A stretch of DNA of 64,000 bases. Origin: Bordetella bronchialis. GTDB lineage: Bacteria > Pseudomonadota > Gammaproteobacteria > Burkholderiales > Burkholderiaceae_B. The notes beneath the pieces were generated by a model. It searched no databases. It was not told the DNA's origin and was given only the letters and a program-made list of their open reading frames with translations. A program made the position numbers and the translations under genes. Location of the stretch: positions 1,302,001 to 1,366,000 of the forward strand of contig NZ_CP016170.1 in assembly GCF_001676705.1 (NCBI RefSeq), in the 5' to 3' direction. Positions 16,245-25,631 of the stretch are shown piece after piece. The stretch's first letter is position 1, and every line of letters begins with the position of its first letter.

Positions 16245-16659
16245 AGGGATGCTGCGCGTTGTGGCCGGGCCGCAATGTGTGCGAATGGCTAACGCGGCCG
16301 CCCGTGCTTGCGAGGGTGCGAGCGCCTACACGCGACAATTCCCCGCGAGTCTGCATGTACCGCTCCGCAAGGAAGACCGTGGTGCGGTTCGCGTACGCCT
16401 GCTCCAAGCGACCGGCGTGCTTCCGGCTGGATGGTATCCATCCTCCCAATCTACATATTTAGGATCATCAAAACTCGGTATCTTCGGCGATCTGGATGGT
16501 ATCTGCCTTCTAAATTCTTGGTATTGCTCCTAAAGCGGTATACATTGCGTCTTTTTTCGCGGGTGCTCATCCGCCAACGGACCGGTTTGCGACATGGCAG
16601 TTCCGGCAACCGGCGGCCCGAGCATCGAACTGTTGACCGATACAGGGGAGTCCACATTG
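16245..16659 (+). promoter_or_regulatory. Long leader with GGTAT repeats upstream of autotransporter gene
   Basis: This 415-bp gap has no credible ORF. Its second half is AT-richer than the surroundings. The pentamer GGTAT recurs at 16433, 16477, 16498, 16520 and 16537, the middle three at 21-22 bp spacing (two helical turns). A 12-base direct repeat, CTGGATGGTATC, is at 16427 and 16492. TATACAT at 16539 is a possible -10 element without a good -35 at proper distance. GGGGAG at 16645-16650 is a good ribosome binding site for the ATG at 16660. The first half (16245-16420) shows nothing recognisable. Confidence 0.4.
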
Positions 16660-19458
16660 ATGTACGCCAAGAAGAAGTGGCTGAAGGCGACGATTGCGTT
16701 GAGCGCGTCCTATTGCGGGGCGGGCATGGCGGCGGATTTGACCGTCTCGCCGGGGGATACGCGGGTTTTCGACGGTTCGGCCAGCTTTCCGGGCGGGATC
16801 GACGTGAACGGTGGCACGCTGGTGATCGGTGGCAACGGCGGCGGCGCGGGCGTCGCTATCGACGGGAACGTCGCCGCGACCTCGAACGCCATTGTCGGCG
16901 GCTTCGGCTCGATCAATGGCGATCTCAGCGTGACGGGCAACGCGCGCGTCGCGCCCGGCTATCCCGTCGGTACGCCAACCGGTGTCTCGAACGGCAACCT
17001 CGTGGTCAACGGCAACCTGTCGATGAACAATGCCGCATTCGACTTCGAGACCGGCTATGCCGGGCTGCCTATTACGCAGCCGGGCACCGGCGACAACATC
17101 ACTGTCCGCGGCGACGCCGCCCTTAACAACACGACGCTGAACGTCTCGGTAAATACCTTGGGCGTCACTGCCGGCTACTACCGGATCCTGACATACGGCG
17201 GCACGTTGAGCGGGAACGGCCTGTCGCTGGGTTCGGTCAGCGGCGACTCCTTGCCTGCGGCCACCATCCAATCGCTGACCGGCGACAAGCAGATCAACCT
17301 TATCCTCGGCCCGAGCACGACCAACTTGTGGAACGGCAACGGCGTGGCGTCCGCCACCCGAGCCGGCGGCGGCGATGGCACCTGGACCGCCGCCAGCACG
17401 AACTGGAATAGTCCAAGCAATGCCACGGGAGCCTTGCCCGATGGCGCATACGCGATTTTCACCGGCGCGACCGGTACGGTGACCGTCGATGGCGGCGCGG
17501 GTCCCGTACGCGTATCGGGCCTTCAGTTCGCCACGGACCGATACCGCCTGCAAGGCGCTCCCATCACCCTGGTCCCCAACGGGGGCAACCCGCCTGCCAT
17601 CGTGGTGGGCGACGGCACCTACGCCTCCGGCCAATTCGTCGATACCATCGACAACGCCTTGCAAGGCACCAGCGGTTTCGTCAAGACCGGACCGGGATCG
17701 GTGATCCTGAACGCGGATAGCAGCGGGCTGACCGGCCCCATCCTGATCGCCGACGGCGCCCTGGAATTGAACGGCAAGTTGAACGGTCCCGTCGATATCG
17801 GCCGGGAAGTCGTGTTGGCGGGCGTCGGTCAGCTGGGCACCACCACCCTTTATCCCACCGCGGTGATCTCCCCCGGCAATGATGGTTCGCCCATCGGCAC
17901 GCTTACCGTCAATGGCAACCTCACCTTTGGCCAGGACACCGTCTATCGTGTGCATGCCGATCCGGCCAGCAGCGCGAGCGACCGCATCCACGTCACCGGC
18001 ATCGCCTACCTGGACGGCAGCGTGGCGCACGTGGGGCCCGACGGCAACTATGCGCCGCGCACGACCTACAACATCCTGACCGCGGATGGCGGCATACAGG
18101 GCCGGTTCACGGGCGTCTCGTCAGCGTATGCCTTCCTGACTCCCACGCTCAGCTACGACCCGCACAACGCGTTCATGACGCTTACGCGCAACGACGTGCC
18201 GATCGGCAGCGTCGGCAATACGGGCAACCAGAGCAGCGTGGGCAGTGCGCTGGATAACGAAGCGCCACCCGTGACCGGAAGTGGGTCGTCGCCGGCCGGG
18301 AATGGCGGTGCCTCGGCCAGCGGTCCGCTCGGCGGCAACGGTGGATTGGCCGGTTCGGTGGCCGGCGCCGCCAGCGGCACCGCCGCCGGGCAGGTGGCGG
18401 CCGCGGTGCTTGGCATGGCGCCGGACGAGGCGCGTTCGGCCTTGAACATGCTTTCCGGCGAAACCTATGCGAGCAATGTCAGCGTGTTGCAGAGCCTGGG
18501 GGATACCGTGCGCACGCTGCCATTGGCCCATCTGCGCGGCAACCTCGATGCGCACGCGCTGGCAGGGCCGCCCACGGCCCAATGGGGCTCGCCGTTGTCC
18601 GACGCCCTGCCGCGCAGCGGCGCCCATCCGGTCTGGGCGCAAGTATTCGGCAACTGGCGCACGTTCGGCGGCGACGGCAACGCATCGCGTGTAAGTCAGT
18701 CGGACGGAGGCCTTTTCGTCGGCGGCGACGGCGCGATCGGCGGAGGCTGGCGGCTGGGCGGCGCGCTTGGCTACATCGGCAGCCACAGTTCGGTCGCCGA
18801 TGTGTCGTCGCGAACCAATGTCGACAGCTATACGGCGACGTTGTTCGGCGGGCGGAACGTCCAAGCCGGACCCGGCCATTTCCGCTTCATGGCCGGCGCG
18901 GCCTACAGTTGGCACGATATCGGCACGAAGCGCAGCGTGGCGGCCGGGAGCCTGGACCAGAGCCTCGAGTCGTCCTATCACGCCTCTTCGGCGCAGGTGT
19001 TCACCGAACTCGGCTACAACTTGCCGCTGGGCGATGCCTACAACATCGAACCCTTCGCCGGCGTCGCGTGGAACCAGCTGCGCACGCGCCACTTCGATGA
19101 GTCGGGCGGTACGGCGGCCTTGCACGGGTCGGGAAATTCCGACGATGTGACCAGCACGACGCTGGGATTGCGCGGCGCGTGGCTGTTCGGATCCGACCGC
19201 GCGCCGGGACGTCTGACCGCTTCGCTGGGCTGGCGCCACGCAATGGGCGATTTGACGCCAAGACAGGATCTGGCTTTCGATGGCGGTAAGACGTTCTCCG
19301 TGACGGGCGTCCCGATCGCGCGCGACGCCGCCGTACTCGGGCTCGGCGCCGAGATGACCATCGCGCGCAATACGACGGCGGGCATCGCCTACGACGCGCA
19401 GTTCGGCGGTGGCAACCGGCAGCAAGCGGGTGTGCTCACGCTCGCGATGCGGTTTTAG
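16660..19458 (+). CDS. Autotransporter (type Va secreted) with beta-barrel domain
   Basis: A 932-residue autotransporter. Residues 1-25 form a signal peptide (three lysines, hydrophobic core, cut near MAA-D). The passenger, residues 26 to about 540, is rich in Gly, Asn and Thr with beta-helix character and contains a PATR-type autotransporter-associated motif around GFVKTGPGSVILNA (about 338). A Gly/Ser/Ala-rich linker at about 540-577 leads into AAAVLGMAPDEARSALNML and a translocation unit of about 280 residues from HPVWAQVFGNW to the terminal aromatic ending LTLAMRF, as needed for BAM-mediated insertion. No RGD, serine protease triad or lipase motif is seen, so passenger function is unknown; adhesion is a guess. 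The ATG at 16660 follows GGGGAG, which excludes the upstream extension. Confidence 0.9.
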   Translation: MYAKKKWLKATIALSASYCGAGMAADLTVSPGDTRVFDGSASFPGGIDVNGGTLVIGGNGGGAGVAIDGNVAATSNAIVGGFGSINGDLSVTGNARVAPGYPVGTPTGVSNGNLVVNGNLSMNNAAFDFETGYAGLPITQPGTGDNITVRGDAALNNTTLNVSVNTLGVTAGYYRILTYGGTLSGNGLSLGSVSGDSLPAATIQSLTGDKQINLILGPSTTNLWNGNGVASATRAGGGDGTWTAASTNWNSPSNATGALPDGAYAIFTGATGTVTVDGGAGPVRVSGLQFATDRYRLQGAPITLVPNGGNPPAIVVGDGTYASGQFVDTIDNALQGTSGFVKTGPGSVILNADSSGLTGPILIADGALELNGKLNGPVDIGREVVLAGVGQLGTTTLYPTAVISPGNDGSPIGTLTVNGNLTFGQDTVYRVHADPASSASDRIHVTGIAYLDGSVAHVGPDGNYAPRTTYNILTADGGIQGRFTGVSSAYAFLTPTLSYDPHNAFMTLTRNDVPIGSVGNTGNQSSVGSALDNEAPPVTGSGSSPAGNGGASASGPLGGNGGLAGSVAGAASGTAAGQVAAAVLGMAPDEARSALNMLSGETYASNVSVLQSLGDTVRTLPLAHLRGNLDAHALAGPPTAQWGSPLSDALPRSGAHPVWAQVFGNWRTFGGDGNASRVSQSDGGLFVGGDGAIGGGWRLGGALGYIGSHSSVADVSSRTNVDSYTATLFGGRNVQAGPGHFRFMAGAAYSWHDIGTKRSVAAGSLDQSLESSYHASSAQVFTELGYNLPLGDAYNIEPFAGVAWNQLRTRHFDESGGTAALHGSGNSDDVTSTTLGLRGAWLFGSDRAPGRLTASLGWRHAMGDLTPRQDLAFDGGKTFSVTGVPIARDAAVLGLGAEMTIARNTTAGIAYDAQFGGGNRQQAGVLTLAMRF

Positions 19459-19510
19459 TGCGGCCGACGCTGCCACGCCGACGCCCGTCGTTGTACGGGC
19501 GGCGCAAAGA

Positions 19511-19551
19511 AAAGGGGCGAATCATGGGGTTCGCCCCCGATTCGCCCCTTT
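19511..19551. terminator. Hairpin between autotransporter and tRNA gene, probable terminator
   Basis: Perfect 13-base arms (19511-19523, AAAGGGGCGAATC, and 19539-19551, GATTCGCCCCTTT) enclose a loop that itself contains a smaller GGGG/CCCC pairing. It lies 52 bp after the autotransporter stop and downstream of the convergent tRNA-Gly. There is only a short T run on either side, so it is a plausible rather than a perfect intrinsic terminator. From 19552 to 19620 the sequence carries imperfect repeats of GGCCTTTTGATC. Confidence 0.6.
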
Positions 19552-19641
19552 CAGGCCTTTTGATCGATCGGCCTTTTTATCGGCCTTTTGATCACTCTTT
19601 TGATCGGCTTTCTTGCAGGCTTCCCGATTCTGGTTCTTCAT
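19522..19641 (-). CDS. Possible lysine-rich 39-residue peptide (doubtful)
   Basis: Downstream of the tRNA on the same strand, an ATG at 19641 opens a 39-codon frame whose middle is a repetitive KKADQKSDQKADKKADR stretch. The repetition comes from the direct DNA repeats of the region and the frame runs through the hairpin at 19511-19551. No ribosome binding site is evident and I recognise no homologue. It may be non-coding. Confidence 0.15.
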   Translation of the reverse strand: MKNQNREACKKADQKSDQKADKKADRSKGLKGANRGRTP

Positions 19642-19664
19642 CGGGGCACTGCGGATCGGAATTC

Positions 19665-19740
19665 TGGAGCGGGAAACGAGTCTCGAACTCGCGACCTCAA
19701 CCTTGGCAAGGTTGCGCTCTACCAACTGAGCTATTCCCGC
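19665..19740 (-). tRNA. glyT: tRNA-Gly (anticodon GCC)
   Basis: The minus strand reads as a full 76-base cloverleaf: acceptor GCGGGAA paired with TTCCCGC, D arm GCTC...GAGC with AGTTGGTA loop, anticodon arm CAACC-TTGCCAA-GGTTG giving anticodon GCC, T arm GCGAG-TTCGAGA-CTCGT, discriminator T and an encoded CCA. The gene symbol is only indicative, since several glycine tRNA genes exist. It is divergent from murB. Confidence 0.95.
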
Positions 19741-19795
19741 ATCGCTATCGCGTAAAATCAGCGAAGAACGAAACTATATCAGCTTCCGAAAATCG

Positions 19796-20845
19796 ATGTC
19801 AAATCCATCGGCGTCCAATACCGATACGGAAACTCTAGCGCCGATCGCGGCGGACCTTACCGCCCTCAACACCTTGGGCCTGGCCTCGGCCGCGCGGGCC
19901 TATGTCCGCCTGGTTTCTCCCGCGCAGCTTCCCGCGCTGACCGCCTTGGCGCGGCAACATGGGCGGCTTTTCGTGCTGGGCGGAGGCAGCAATGTCGTGC
20001 TTCCCGCGCACATGGAAGGCCTGGTGGCTCATATGGCCATCCCCGGCATTCGCCTGTTGGAAGCCCGCGCCGACGCCTGGATCGTGGAGGCCGGCGCCGG
20101 CGAAAACTGGCATGGCTTCGTCGACACCTGCCTGCGCAATGGCTGGGACGGCCTGGAGAACCTCGCCCTGATTCCCGGGACGGTGGGGGCATCGCCGGTG
20201 CAGAACATCGGCGCCTATGGCGTGGAGCTGGACCAGCGTTTCCTGGGGTTGAACGCCTGGGACGTGGTGCGTGGGGAGATGGTCGCGATGTCGGCGCGGG
20301 ATTGCCGCTTTGCCTATCGCGACAGCCGGTTCAAGCACGACGAACCCGGCCGCTGGGCGATCGTGTCGGTGCGCTTCGCGCTGCCGCGGCCATGGCGTCC
20401 GGTGCTCGACTATCCGGACGTCAAGCGGCATCCCGCCCTGGCCGGCGGCGATTCCGTGTCGGCTCGCGCCATCTTCGACGCCGTGTGCGGCATCCGGCGC
20501 GAGAAGCTGCCGGATCCGGCCGTCATCGGCAACGCGGGCAGCTTCTTCAAAAACCCTATCGTTACCGCGGAACGCCACGCGGCGCTGCGCCAGCGGTTTC
20601 CTGACCTGGTGTCCTACGCGCAGGCGGATGGGCGCTACAAGCTGGCGGCGGGCTGGCTGATCGATCGATGCGGATGGAAGGGCCGCGCGATGGGCAAGGC
20701 GGGCGTCCACGACCGGCAGGCGCTGGTGCTGGTGAACAGGGGCGGCGCCACCGCCGCCGACATCATGGCCCTGGCCGAGGCCATACGCACGGATGTCAGC
20801 GCCAGGTACGGCGTCGAACTCGAAGCGGAGCCGGTGCGGCCCTGA
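19796..20845 (+). CDS. murB: UDP-N-acetylenolpyruvoylglucosamine reductase
   Basis: MurB reduces UDP-GlcNAc-enolpyruvate to UDP-MurNAc with NADPH and FAD, the second committed step of peptidoglycan synthesis, in the cytoplasm. The 349-residue protein is of E. coli-type (type I) length. FAD-binding motifs GGGSNVVLP (about residue 62) and [17 protein letters not shown] (about 130) are intact, as are the catalytic serine in NAGSFFKNP and the C-terminal glutamate in ELEAEP. A type I-specific Tyr loop region is also present (FAYRDSRFK). It stands alone between tRNA-Gly and convergent dapB, unlike the mur-cluster genes. Confidence 0.96.
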   Translation: MSNPSASNTDTETLAPIAADLTALNTLGLASAARAYVRLVSPAQLPALTALARQHGRLFVLGGGSNVVLPAHMEGLVAHMAIPGIRLLEARADAWIVEAGAGENWHGFVDTCLRNGWDGLENLALIPGTVGASPVQNIGAYGVELDQRFLGLNAWDVVRGEMVAMSARDCRFAYRDSRFKHDEPGRWAIVSVRFALPRPWRPVLDYPDVKRHPALAGGDSVSARAIFDAVCGIRREKLPDPAVIGNAGSFFKNPIVTAERHAALRQRFPDLVSYAQADGRYKLAAGWLIDRCGWKGRAMGKAGVHDRQALVLVNRGGATAADIMALAEAIRTDVSARYGVELEAEPVRP

Positions 20846-20878
20846 TCGTTGCGGCTGGGGTGTCCGCCGGCGGGCGGG

Positions 20879-21670
20879 CTACAGGCCCAGCACCTTCTGC
20901 ATGTCGAACAGGCCCTGCGTCTTGTCGCGCAGGAAGTCGGCCGCGCGCAGGCTGCCTTGCGCATAGGTGGCGCGGCTGCTGCTGCGATGGGTGATTTCGA
21001 CGCGTTCGCCTATGCCGCAGAAATACACGGTGTGATCGCCCACGATATCGCCGCCGCGCACCACGGAAAAGCCGATGGTGCCAGGTTCGCGCACACCGGT
21101 GTCGCCATGGCGCGTCCAGGTCGCGACGTCCGGCAATTCCACGCCCCAGGCCTTGGCGACGGTCTCTCCCATCTTCAGCGCGGTGCCGGACGGCGCGTCG
21201 ACTTTCTTGTTGTGATGCGCTTCGAACACTTCCACGTCGTAGCCGGAATTCAGGATGCGCGCGGCGACTTCAAGCAGGCGCAGCGTGGCATTGACGCCCA
21301 CGCTCATATTGGGCGCGAAGACGATCGCGGTCTTTTCCGCGGCGCGCGCGATGGCGGCGTGGCCCGCTTCATCGAAACCCGTGGTGCCGATGACGGCCTT
21401 GACGCCGTGCCGCGCACAGACATCCAGATGGCGCAGGGTGCCTTCCGGGCGCGTGAAGTCGATCAGGCAATCCGCGTTGGCCAGGGCCTGCGTGTCGTCC
21501 GTGATGGCGACGCCGGTGTCGCGCCCCAGGAAGGCGCCGGCGTCCTGGCCGATGTGGTCGCTGCCTGCCCGGTCCAGGGCGACGGCCAGGGTCATGTCGG
21601 GGTGGCCGAGCACCGCTTCGATAAGCATGCGGCCCATCCGGCCGCTGGCGCCGGCAATGGCGATGCGCAT
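20879..21670 (-). CDS. dapB: 4-hydroxy-tetrahydrodipicolinate reductase
   Basis: DapB reduces 4-hydroxy-tetrahydrodipicolinate with NAD(P)H in the lysine/diaminopimelate pathway, which feeds peptidoglycan synthesis. The 263-residue protein has the N-terminal nucleotide-binding GASGRMGRM, the [10 protein letters not shown] and GTTGFDEAG segments, and the active-site stretch [20 protein letters not shown] with catalytic His and Lys. Length is normal. The bamE gene lies 88 bp upstream on the same strand; whether they form one transcript is open. Confidence 0.97.
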   Translation of the reverse strand: MRIAIAGASGRMGRMLIEAVLGHPDMTLAVALDRAGSDHIGQDAGAFLGRDTGVAITDDTQALANADCLIDFTRPEGTLRHLDVCARHGVKAVIGTTGFDEAGHAAIARAAEKTAIVFAPNMSVGVNATLRLLEVAARILNSGYDVEVFEAHHNKKVDAPSGTALKMGETVAKAWGVELPDVATWTRHGDTGVREPGTIGFSVVRGGDIVGDHTVYFCGIGERVEITHRSSSRATYAQGSLRAADFLRDKTQGLFDMQKVLGL

Positions 21671-21758
21671 GGGTAGATCCTCGCTAGACGTCGTTGTCGA
21701 TTTGCGGGCCCGGGCTTGGCGCCGGCGTGGGGGCCGCGCGCGCCCGGCGCCCGTCGTG

Positions 21759-22367
21759 CTACTGCGCCGCGCCCGGCTGGGCGGTGCGGGAAGTTCCGGC
21801 GGGGGCCCCGCCGGCGGGCGCGGCCTGAGCCGGCGCGTTGCCGGACGAGGCGGCCGCCGCCGGGCTGTTGTCCGAGGAGGTCACGCCAGCGGGCAGTCCG
21901 CCCCCGGCGGGTCCGGCAGGCGTCGTGCTGGCCGGCGCGGGATTCTGCGGCGGAGGAACGCTGGTCCCCGACGACCCCGCGGGCCCATCCGCCAGCTGGT
22001 AGGGCTGGACGGCCGGCTGCTTGTCGCCTTCCCAGCGCGTGAGCTTGTCGTTCTCGAAGAAGACGGTGAACTTCCGTTCCTGCGTGGGGCCATAGCCCGG
22101 CTTGTAGTAGTACGGATAGTCCCAGCGGTCGGAGTGCAGCACGCTGGTCAGCGTGGGGCTGCCCAGGGCGAAGCGGACCTGTTCCCGCGTCATGCCGGGG
22201 CGCAACAGGGCAACCTGTTCGCTGGTGATCCAGTTGCCCTGCTGAACCGGCGCCTTATACGGAAACCCCCATTTGTCGGAGCTGCATCCCGCCAGGACGG
22301 CCGCGAGCGCGCCGATGGCGATGGCCGCCTTCAGGCGGTGGGATGTGGAACGTGCGATCGTGAACAC
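21759..22367 (-). CDS. bamE: Outer membrane assembly lipoprotein BamE (SmpA/OmlA) with C-terminal extension
   Basis: BamE is the small lipoprotein of the BAM complex that inserts beta-barrel proteins into the outer membrane. A lipoprotein signal ends in LAGC with the lipidated cysteine at C28. The BamE domain follows ([26 protein letters not shown], then [12 protein letters not shown] and [15 protein letters not shown]). At 202 residues it is longer than many BamE proteins because the last 70 or so residues are a low-complexity Ala/Pro/Gly/Ser tail, probably disordered. It is divergent from fur, an arrangement also known in other proteobacteria. Confidence 0.94.
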   Translation of the reverse strand: MFTIARSTSHRLKAAIAIGALAAVLAGCSSDKWGFPYKAPVQQGNWITSEQVALLRPGMTREQVRFALGSPTLTSVLHSDRWDYPYYYKPGYGPTQERKFTVFFENDKLTRWEGDKQPAVQPYQLADGPAGSSGTSVPPPQNPAPASTTPAGPAGGGLPAGVTSSDNSPAAAASSGNAPAQAAPAGGAPAGTSRTAQPGAAQ

Positions 22368-22536
22368 TCGGGGTTCCCCGTAATGGATACTGGCAAAACC
22401 GTTATCATAAAGGTTTATTCAAGTCATTCCGCGTGGCGTGGACAACAGGGCGCGATAGCGCAGGGGCATAAGCCGGCGGCCACGTCGGCCTGGTCTCCCG
22501 TCCCGCCCGTCATGCGGAACTTTCCCTACTGGACCA

Positions 22537-22956
22537 ATGAGCGATCAAAGCGACCTCAAGACCATGGGTTTGAAGGCCACCTTTCCGCGCCTGAAGATCC
22601 TGGATATTTTCCGCAAAGCGGAGCAGCGCCATCTTAGCGCGGAAGACGTCTACCGCGCCCTGATCGCCGAAAACGTCGAAATCGGCCTGGCCACGGTCTA
22701 CCGCGTCCTGACGCAGTTCGAGCAGGCCGGCATTCTCGCGCGCAGCCAGTTCGATAGCGGCAAGGCCGTTTTCGAGCTGAACGACGGCGACCATCACGAT
22801 CACCTCATCTGCACGAACTGCGGAAAGGTCGTGGAATTCAACGACATCGATATCGAAAAGCGGCAACACAAGATCGCCAAGGACAACGGTTTCCTGCTGG
22901 AAAGCCACGCCATGGTGCTCTACGGTACCTGCGGCGACTGCGCCGCCCGCCGCTAG
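22537..22956 (+). CDS. fur: Ferric uptake regulator
   Basis: Fur represses iron-uptake genes when loaded with Fe(II). The 139-residue protein has the usual winged helix ([43 protein letters not shown]), the metal-site [16 protein letters not shown] and the second cysteine pair CGDC near the C-terminus that binds structural zinc. Length and order are normal. The divergent promoter region with bamE (22368-22536) has AT-rich sequence around 22395-22425, but no clear Fur box, so autoregulation cannot be claimed. Confidence 0.97.
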   Translation: MSDQSDLKTMGLKATFPRLKILDIFRKAEQRHLSAEDVYRALIAENVEIGLATVYRVLTQFEQAGILARSQFDSGKAVFELNDGDHHDHLICTNCGKVVEFNDIDIEKRQHKIAKDNGFLLESHAMVLYGTCGDCAARR

Positions 22957-23077
22957 GCGGGCCGCATCAGGCCGGGCCGCGCAGGCCGGGCCGCGCAGGG
23001 CGGGCCGCGCAGGCGGGGCCGCGCCAGTGCGTGCCCCAGGCGGGGCCGCCACGGCGCCCCCCCGACGGCGCCCGCCA
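22957..23077. repeat. GC-rich imperfect tandem repeat between fur and recN
   Basis: The convergent gap holds about four imperfect copies of a 12-14-base unit (GGCCGGGCCGCGCA) from 22965 to 23025, followed by more GC-only sequence. Folding of the region could terminate transcription from both sides, but there is no T tract. It may simply be slippage-derived. Confidence 0.5.
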
Positions 23078-24724
23078 TCAGGCGCCCAGCATTTCCCGGG
23101 CATGCTGCCGCGTGGTGGCGGTGATCTTGATACCGCCCAGCATGCGGGCGATTTCCTCTACCCTTGCATCGGCATCCAGCTCCACGATGCGGGAATGCGT
23201 GGTGCCGGCTTTCTCCGCCTTGCTGACCTGGTAGTGCGCGCCGCCGCGCGCCGCGACTTGCGGCAAGTGGGTCACGCACAGCACTTGGTGGCGCTGGCCC
23301 AGTTCACCCAGCAGCCGGCCCACGACCTCGGCCACCGCGCCGCCCACGCCGCTATCGACCTCGTCGAAAATCAGGGTGGGCACGCGCGCGGCCCGGCTGG
23401 CGATCACCGATAGCGCCAGCGAGATCCGTGAAAGCTCGCCGCCCGATGCCACCTTGGCCAGCGGCCGCGGCGTGGTGCCGGCGTGGCCCGCGACCAGGAA
23501 TTCCACCGTGTCGTCGCCTTGCGCCGACGGCGATGCCGCTTTTTCGACGGAGACCTCAAAGCGGCCGCCCTGCATGGCCAGCGCCTGCATGGCGTCGGTG
23601 ACGAGTTTGCTCAATTCCTTGGCGGCCTTGCGGCGGGCGGCGGACAGCTTGGCCGCGGCCTTGGCGTAGTCGGCCTGGGCCGCTTCCGTCTGGGCGCGCA
23701 GCGCATCGACATCGGCGGCCGCCGCCATGTCGGCCAGTTGCGCCTGCAGGGACTCGCGCAGATCGGGCAGGGATTCCGGTTCGGTCTTGAATTTGCGCGC
23801 CAGTTCGAATACGGCGCCCAGGCGTTCTTCCGCCTGGGCCAGCCGCGCGGGGTCCAGGTCCACCCGGCTGACGTAGTTGTTCAGGTCGGAAACCGCTTCG
23901 GCGATCGCGATGCGCGCGGACTCCAGTTCGTCGCAGACGCCTTGCAGGCCCGGGTCGTGGCGCTTGAGCTGCTCCAGCACGTGCACCGCCGCCACCACGC
24001 GGCTATGGGCGGATTCGTCGTCGCCATCCAGCGCCTGCAGCGTGCGCGATGCGCCGTCCAGCAGGGATTGCGCGTGCGCCAGGCGGGTGTGCTCGGCCTG
24101 CAGGGCTTCCCACTCGCCGGGGCGCGGGTCCAGCTTGTCGAGTTCGTCCACCTGCCATTGCAGCCGCTCGCGCTCCGCCTCCAGCGAAGCGCTGTCGCGT
24201 TCGAGGCCTTCGAGCTGCCTGGCCAATTGCCGCCAGTGCTTCCAGGCTTGCGCGACCGTCTGGCGCAATTCGCCGTGGCCGCCCTGGGCATCCAGCAATT
24301 CGCGCTGGGCGTCCGGGCGCATCAGGCTCTGGTGGGCGTGCTGCCCATGGATGTCCACCAGGCTGTCGCCCAGTTCGCGCAACTGCGCGACCGTGGCGGG
24401 AACGCCATTGATGAAGGCGCGGCTGCGGCCTTGCGGGTCCACCACGCGGCGCAGCACGAGTTCTTCTTCGGCGTCGATCTCGCGCTCCGCCAGCCAGGCA
24501 CGCAGGCTGTCGGGCGTGTCGAATACCGCGCTGATGTCGGCGCGCGCCGCGCCTTCGCGCAGGACGGAGGCATCGGCGCGCTCGCCCAGCGTCAGCGCCA
24601 GCGCGTCGATAAGGATGGACTTGCCGGCGCCGGTTTCGCCGGAAAACACGGTAAAGCCGGCTCCGAAATGGATGTCGGCCTTCTCCACGATTACGAAATC
24701 CCGGATATGCAGCGTGCGCAGCAT
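23078..24724 (-). CDS. recN: DNA repair protein RecN
   Basis: RecN is an SMC-like ATPase that holds broken DNA ends during recombinational repair. The 548-residue protein has a Walker A (GETGAGKSILIDAL, about residue 30), a central coiled-coil rich in Glu, Gln, Arg and Ala, and the C-terminal head with the signature LSRISLALSVIA and Walker B LIFDEVDSGVGG, then THLPQVAARG. Length is standard. It follows nadK at 7 bp on the same strand, a widespread pairing in proteobacteria. No LexA box was recognised upstream. Confidence 0.97.
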   Translation of the reverse strand: MLRTLHIRDFVIVEKADIHFGAGFTVFSGETGAGKSILIDALALTLGERADASVLREGAARADISAVFDTPDSLRAWLAEREIDAEEELVLRRVVDPQGRSRAFINGVPATVAQLRELGDSLVDIHGQHAHQSLMRPDAQRELLDAQGGHGELRQTVAQAWKHWRQLARQLEGLERDSASLEAERERLQWQVDELDKLDPRPGEWEALQAEHTRLAHAQSLLDGASRTLQALDGDDESAHSRVVAAVHVLEQLKRHDPGLQGVCDELESARIAIAEAVSDLNNYVSRVDLDPARLAQAEERLGAVFELARKFKTEPESLPDLRESLQAQLADMAAAADVDALRAQTEAAQADYAKAAAKLSAARRKAAKELSKLVTDAMQALAMQGGRFEVSVEKAASPSAQGDDTVEFLVAGHAGTTPRPLAKVASGGELSRISLALSVIASRAARVPTLIFDEVDSGVGGAVAEVVGRLLGELGQRHQVLCVTHLPQVAARGGAHYQVSKAEKAGTTHSRIVELDADARVEEIARMLGGIKITATTRQHAREMLGA

Positions 24725-24731
24725 GGCGGCG

Positions 24732-25631
24732 TCATTCTCCGCTATCCGTGGCCTGCGGCATCAGATTCCAGTGCAGCTTGCGGCGCAGAGTGGTGAAGAA
24801 ACTGTAGCCTTCCGGATGCAGAAAGCGGATGGTGTGCGGGGCGCGCCGCACGACGATGCGGTCGCCGGGCTGGAGGTCGGACCAGGTCTGCATATCGAAG
24901 TGGCAGGAGGCGCCATGCTCGACGCGGCCCATGCCGGTCAGCGTCATGGCCAGTTCCCCGTTGTCGGGGATCACGATGGGCCGGTTGGACAGCGTCTGGG
25001 GCGCCACCGGGACCAGCACCATGGCCTGCAGGCCGGGATGCAGGATGGGCCCGTTGGACGACAGCGCGTAGGCCGTGGACCCGGTGGGCGTGGCGACGAT
25101 CAGGCCGTCGGCGCGCTGGGTGTACATGAAGACGCCGTCCAGTTCGACGCGCACTTCGATCATGCCGCCGCGGCCCGCGCGGTTGAGCACCACGTCGTTC
25201 ACGGCCGACGACGAGAACAGTTGCTGGTCGCCGCGCCAGATGCTGCCTTCCAGCAGCATGCGGTCTTCCGCCTTGAAGTTGCCTTCCAGCACGCGCGACA
25301 AGGCGTTCTTGGCGTCGTGCAGGGGGACGTCGGTGATGAAGCCGAGCCGGCCGTGGTTGACGCCGATCAGCGGCACGCCGTGCGGCGCCAGCAGCCGGGC
25401 CGCGCCCAGCATGGTGCCGTCGCCGCCCATCACCACGGCAAGGTTGGCGCGACGGCCGATCTCGTCGATGTCGGCGACGGGGAATTCCGCCAGGCCGGTG
25501 TTGTGGGACGTGTCCTTTTCGATAAGCACGCCACGGCCTTCCTCGGTCAACATCTGGGCCAAGGCGCGTAGCGGCGCGTCCAGTCCGGTGTCCTGGTATC
25601 TGCCGATGAGGGCGACAGTCGGGAAATGCAT
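24732..25631 (-). CDS. nadK: NAD kinase
   Basis: NadK phosphorylates NAD to NADP in the cytoplasm. The GGDGTML motif (about residue 72) and the NHGRLGFITD segment are diagnostic, and the conserved TPTGSTAYALSSNGPILHP region is present. The 299-residue form starting at 25631 (MHFPTVALIGRYQ) is the expected length for betaproteobacteria; a 14-codon extension upstream is not family-like. The gene is upstream of recN (7-bp gap) and divergent from hrcA. Confidence 0.97.
   Translation of the reverse strand: MHFPTVALIGRYQDTGLDAPLRALAQMLTEEGRGVLIEKDTSHNTGLAEFPVADIDEIGRRANLAVVMGGDGTMLGAARLLAPHGVPLIGVNHGRLGFITDVPLHDAKNALSRVLEGNFKAEDRMLLEGSIWRGDQQLFSSSAVNDVVLNRAGRGGMIEVRVELDGVFMYTQRADGLIVATPTGSTAYALSSNGPILHPGLQAMVLVPVAPQTLSNRPIVIPDNGELAMTLTGMGRVEHGASCHFDMQTWSDLQPGDRIVVRRAPHTIRFLHPEGYSFFTTLRRKLHWNLMPQATDSGE

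Noticed and set aside
16195..16449. 84-codon minus-strand frame upstream of the autotransporter
   Set aside because: It overlaps the end of the GntR gene, has no ribosome site and no family resemblance.
22368..22536. Fur box in the bamE-fur divergent region
   Set aside because: The AT-rich stretch with GTTATCATAAAGG matches the 19-bp Fur consensus too poorly to be claimed.
22957..23077. CRISPR-like array
   Set aside because: The repeats are contiguous GC-rich units without spacers, and no cas genes are present.
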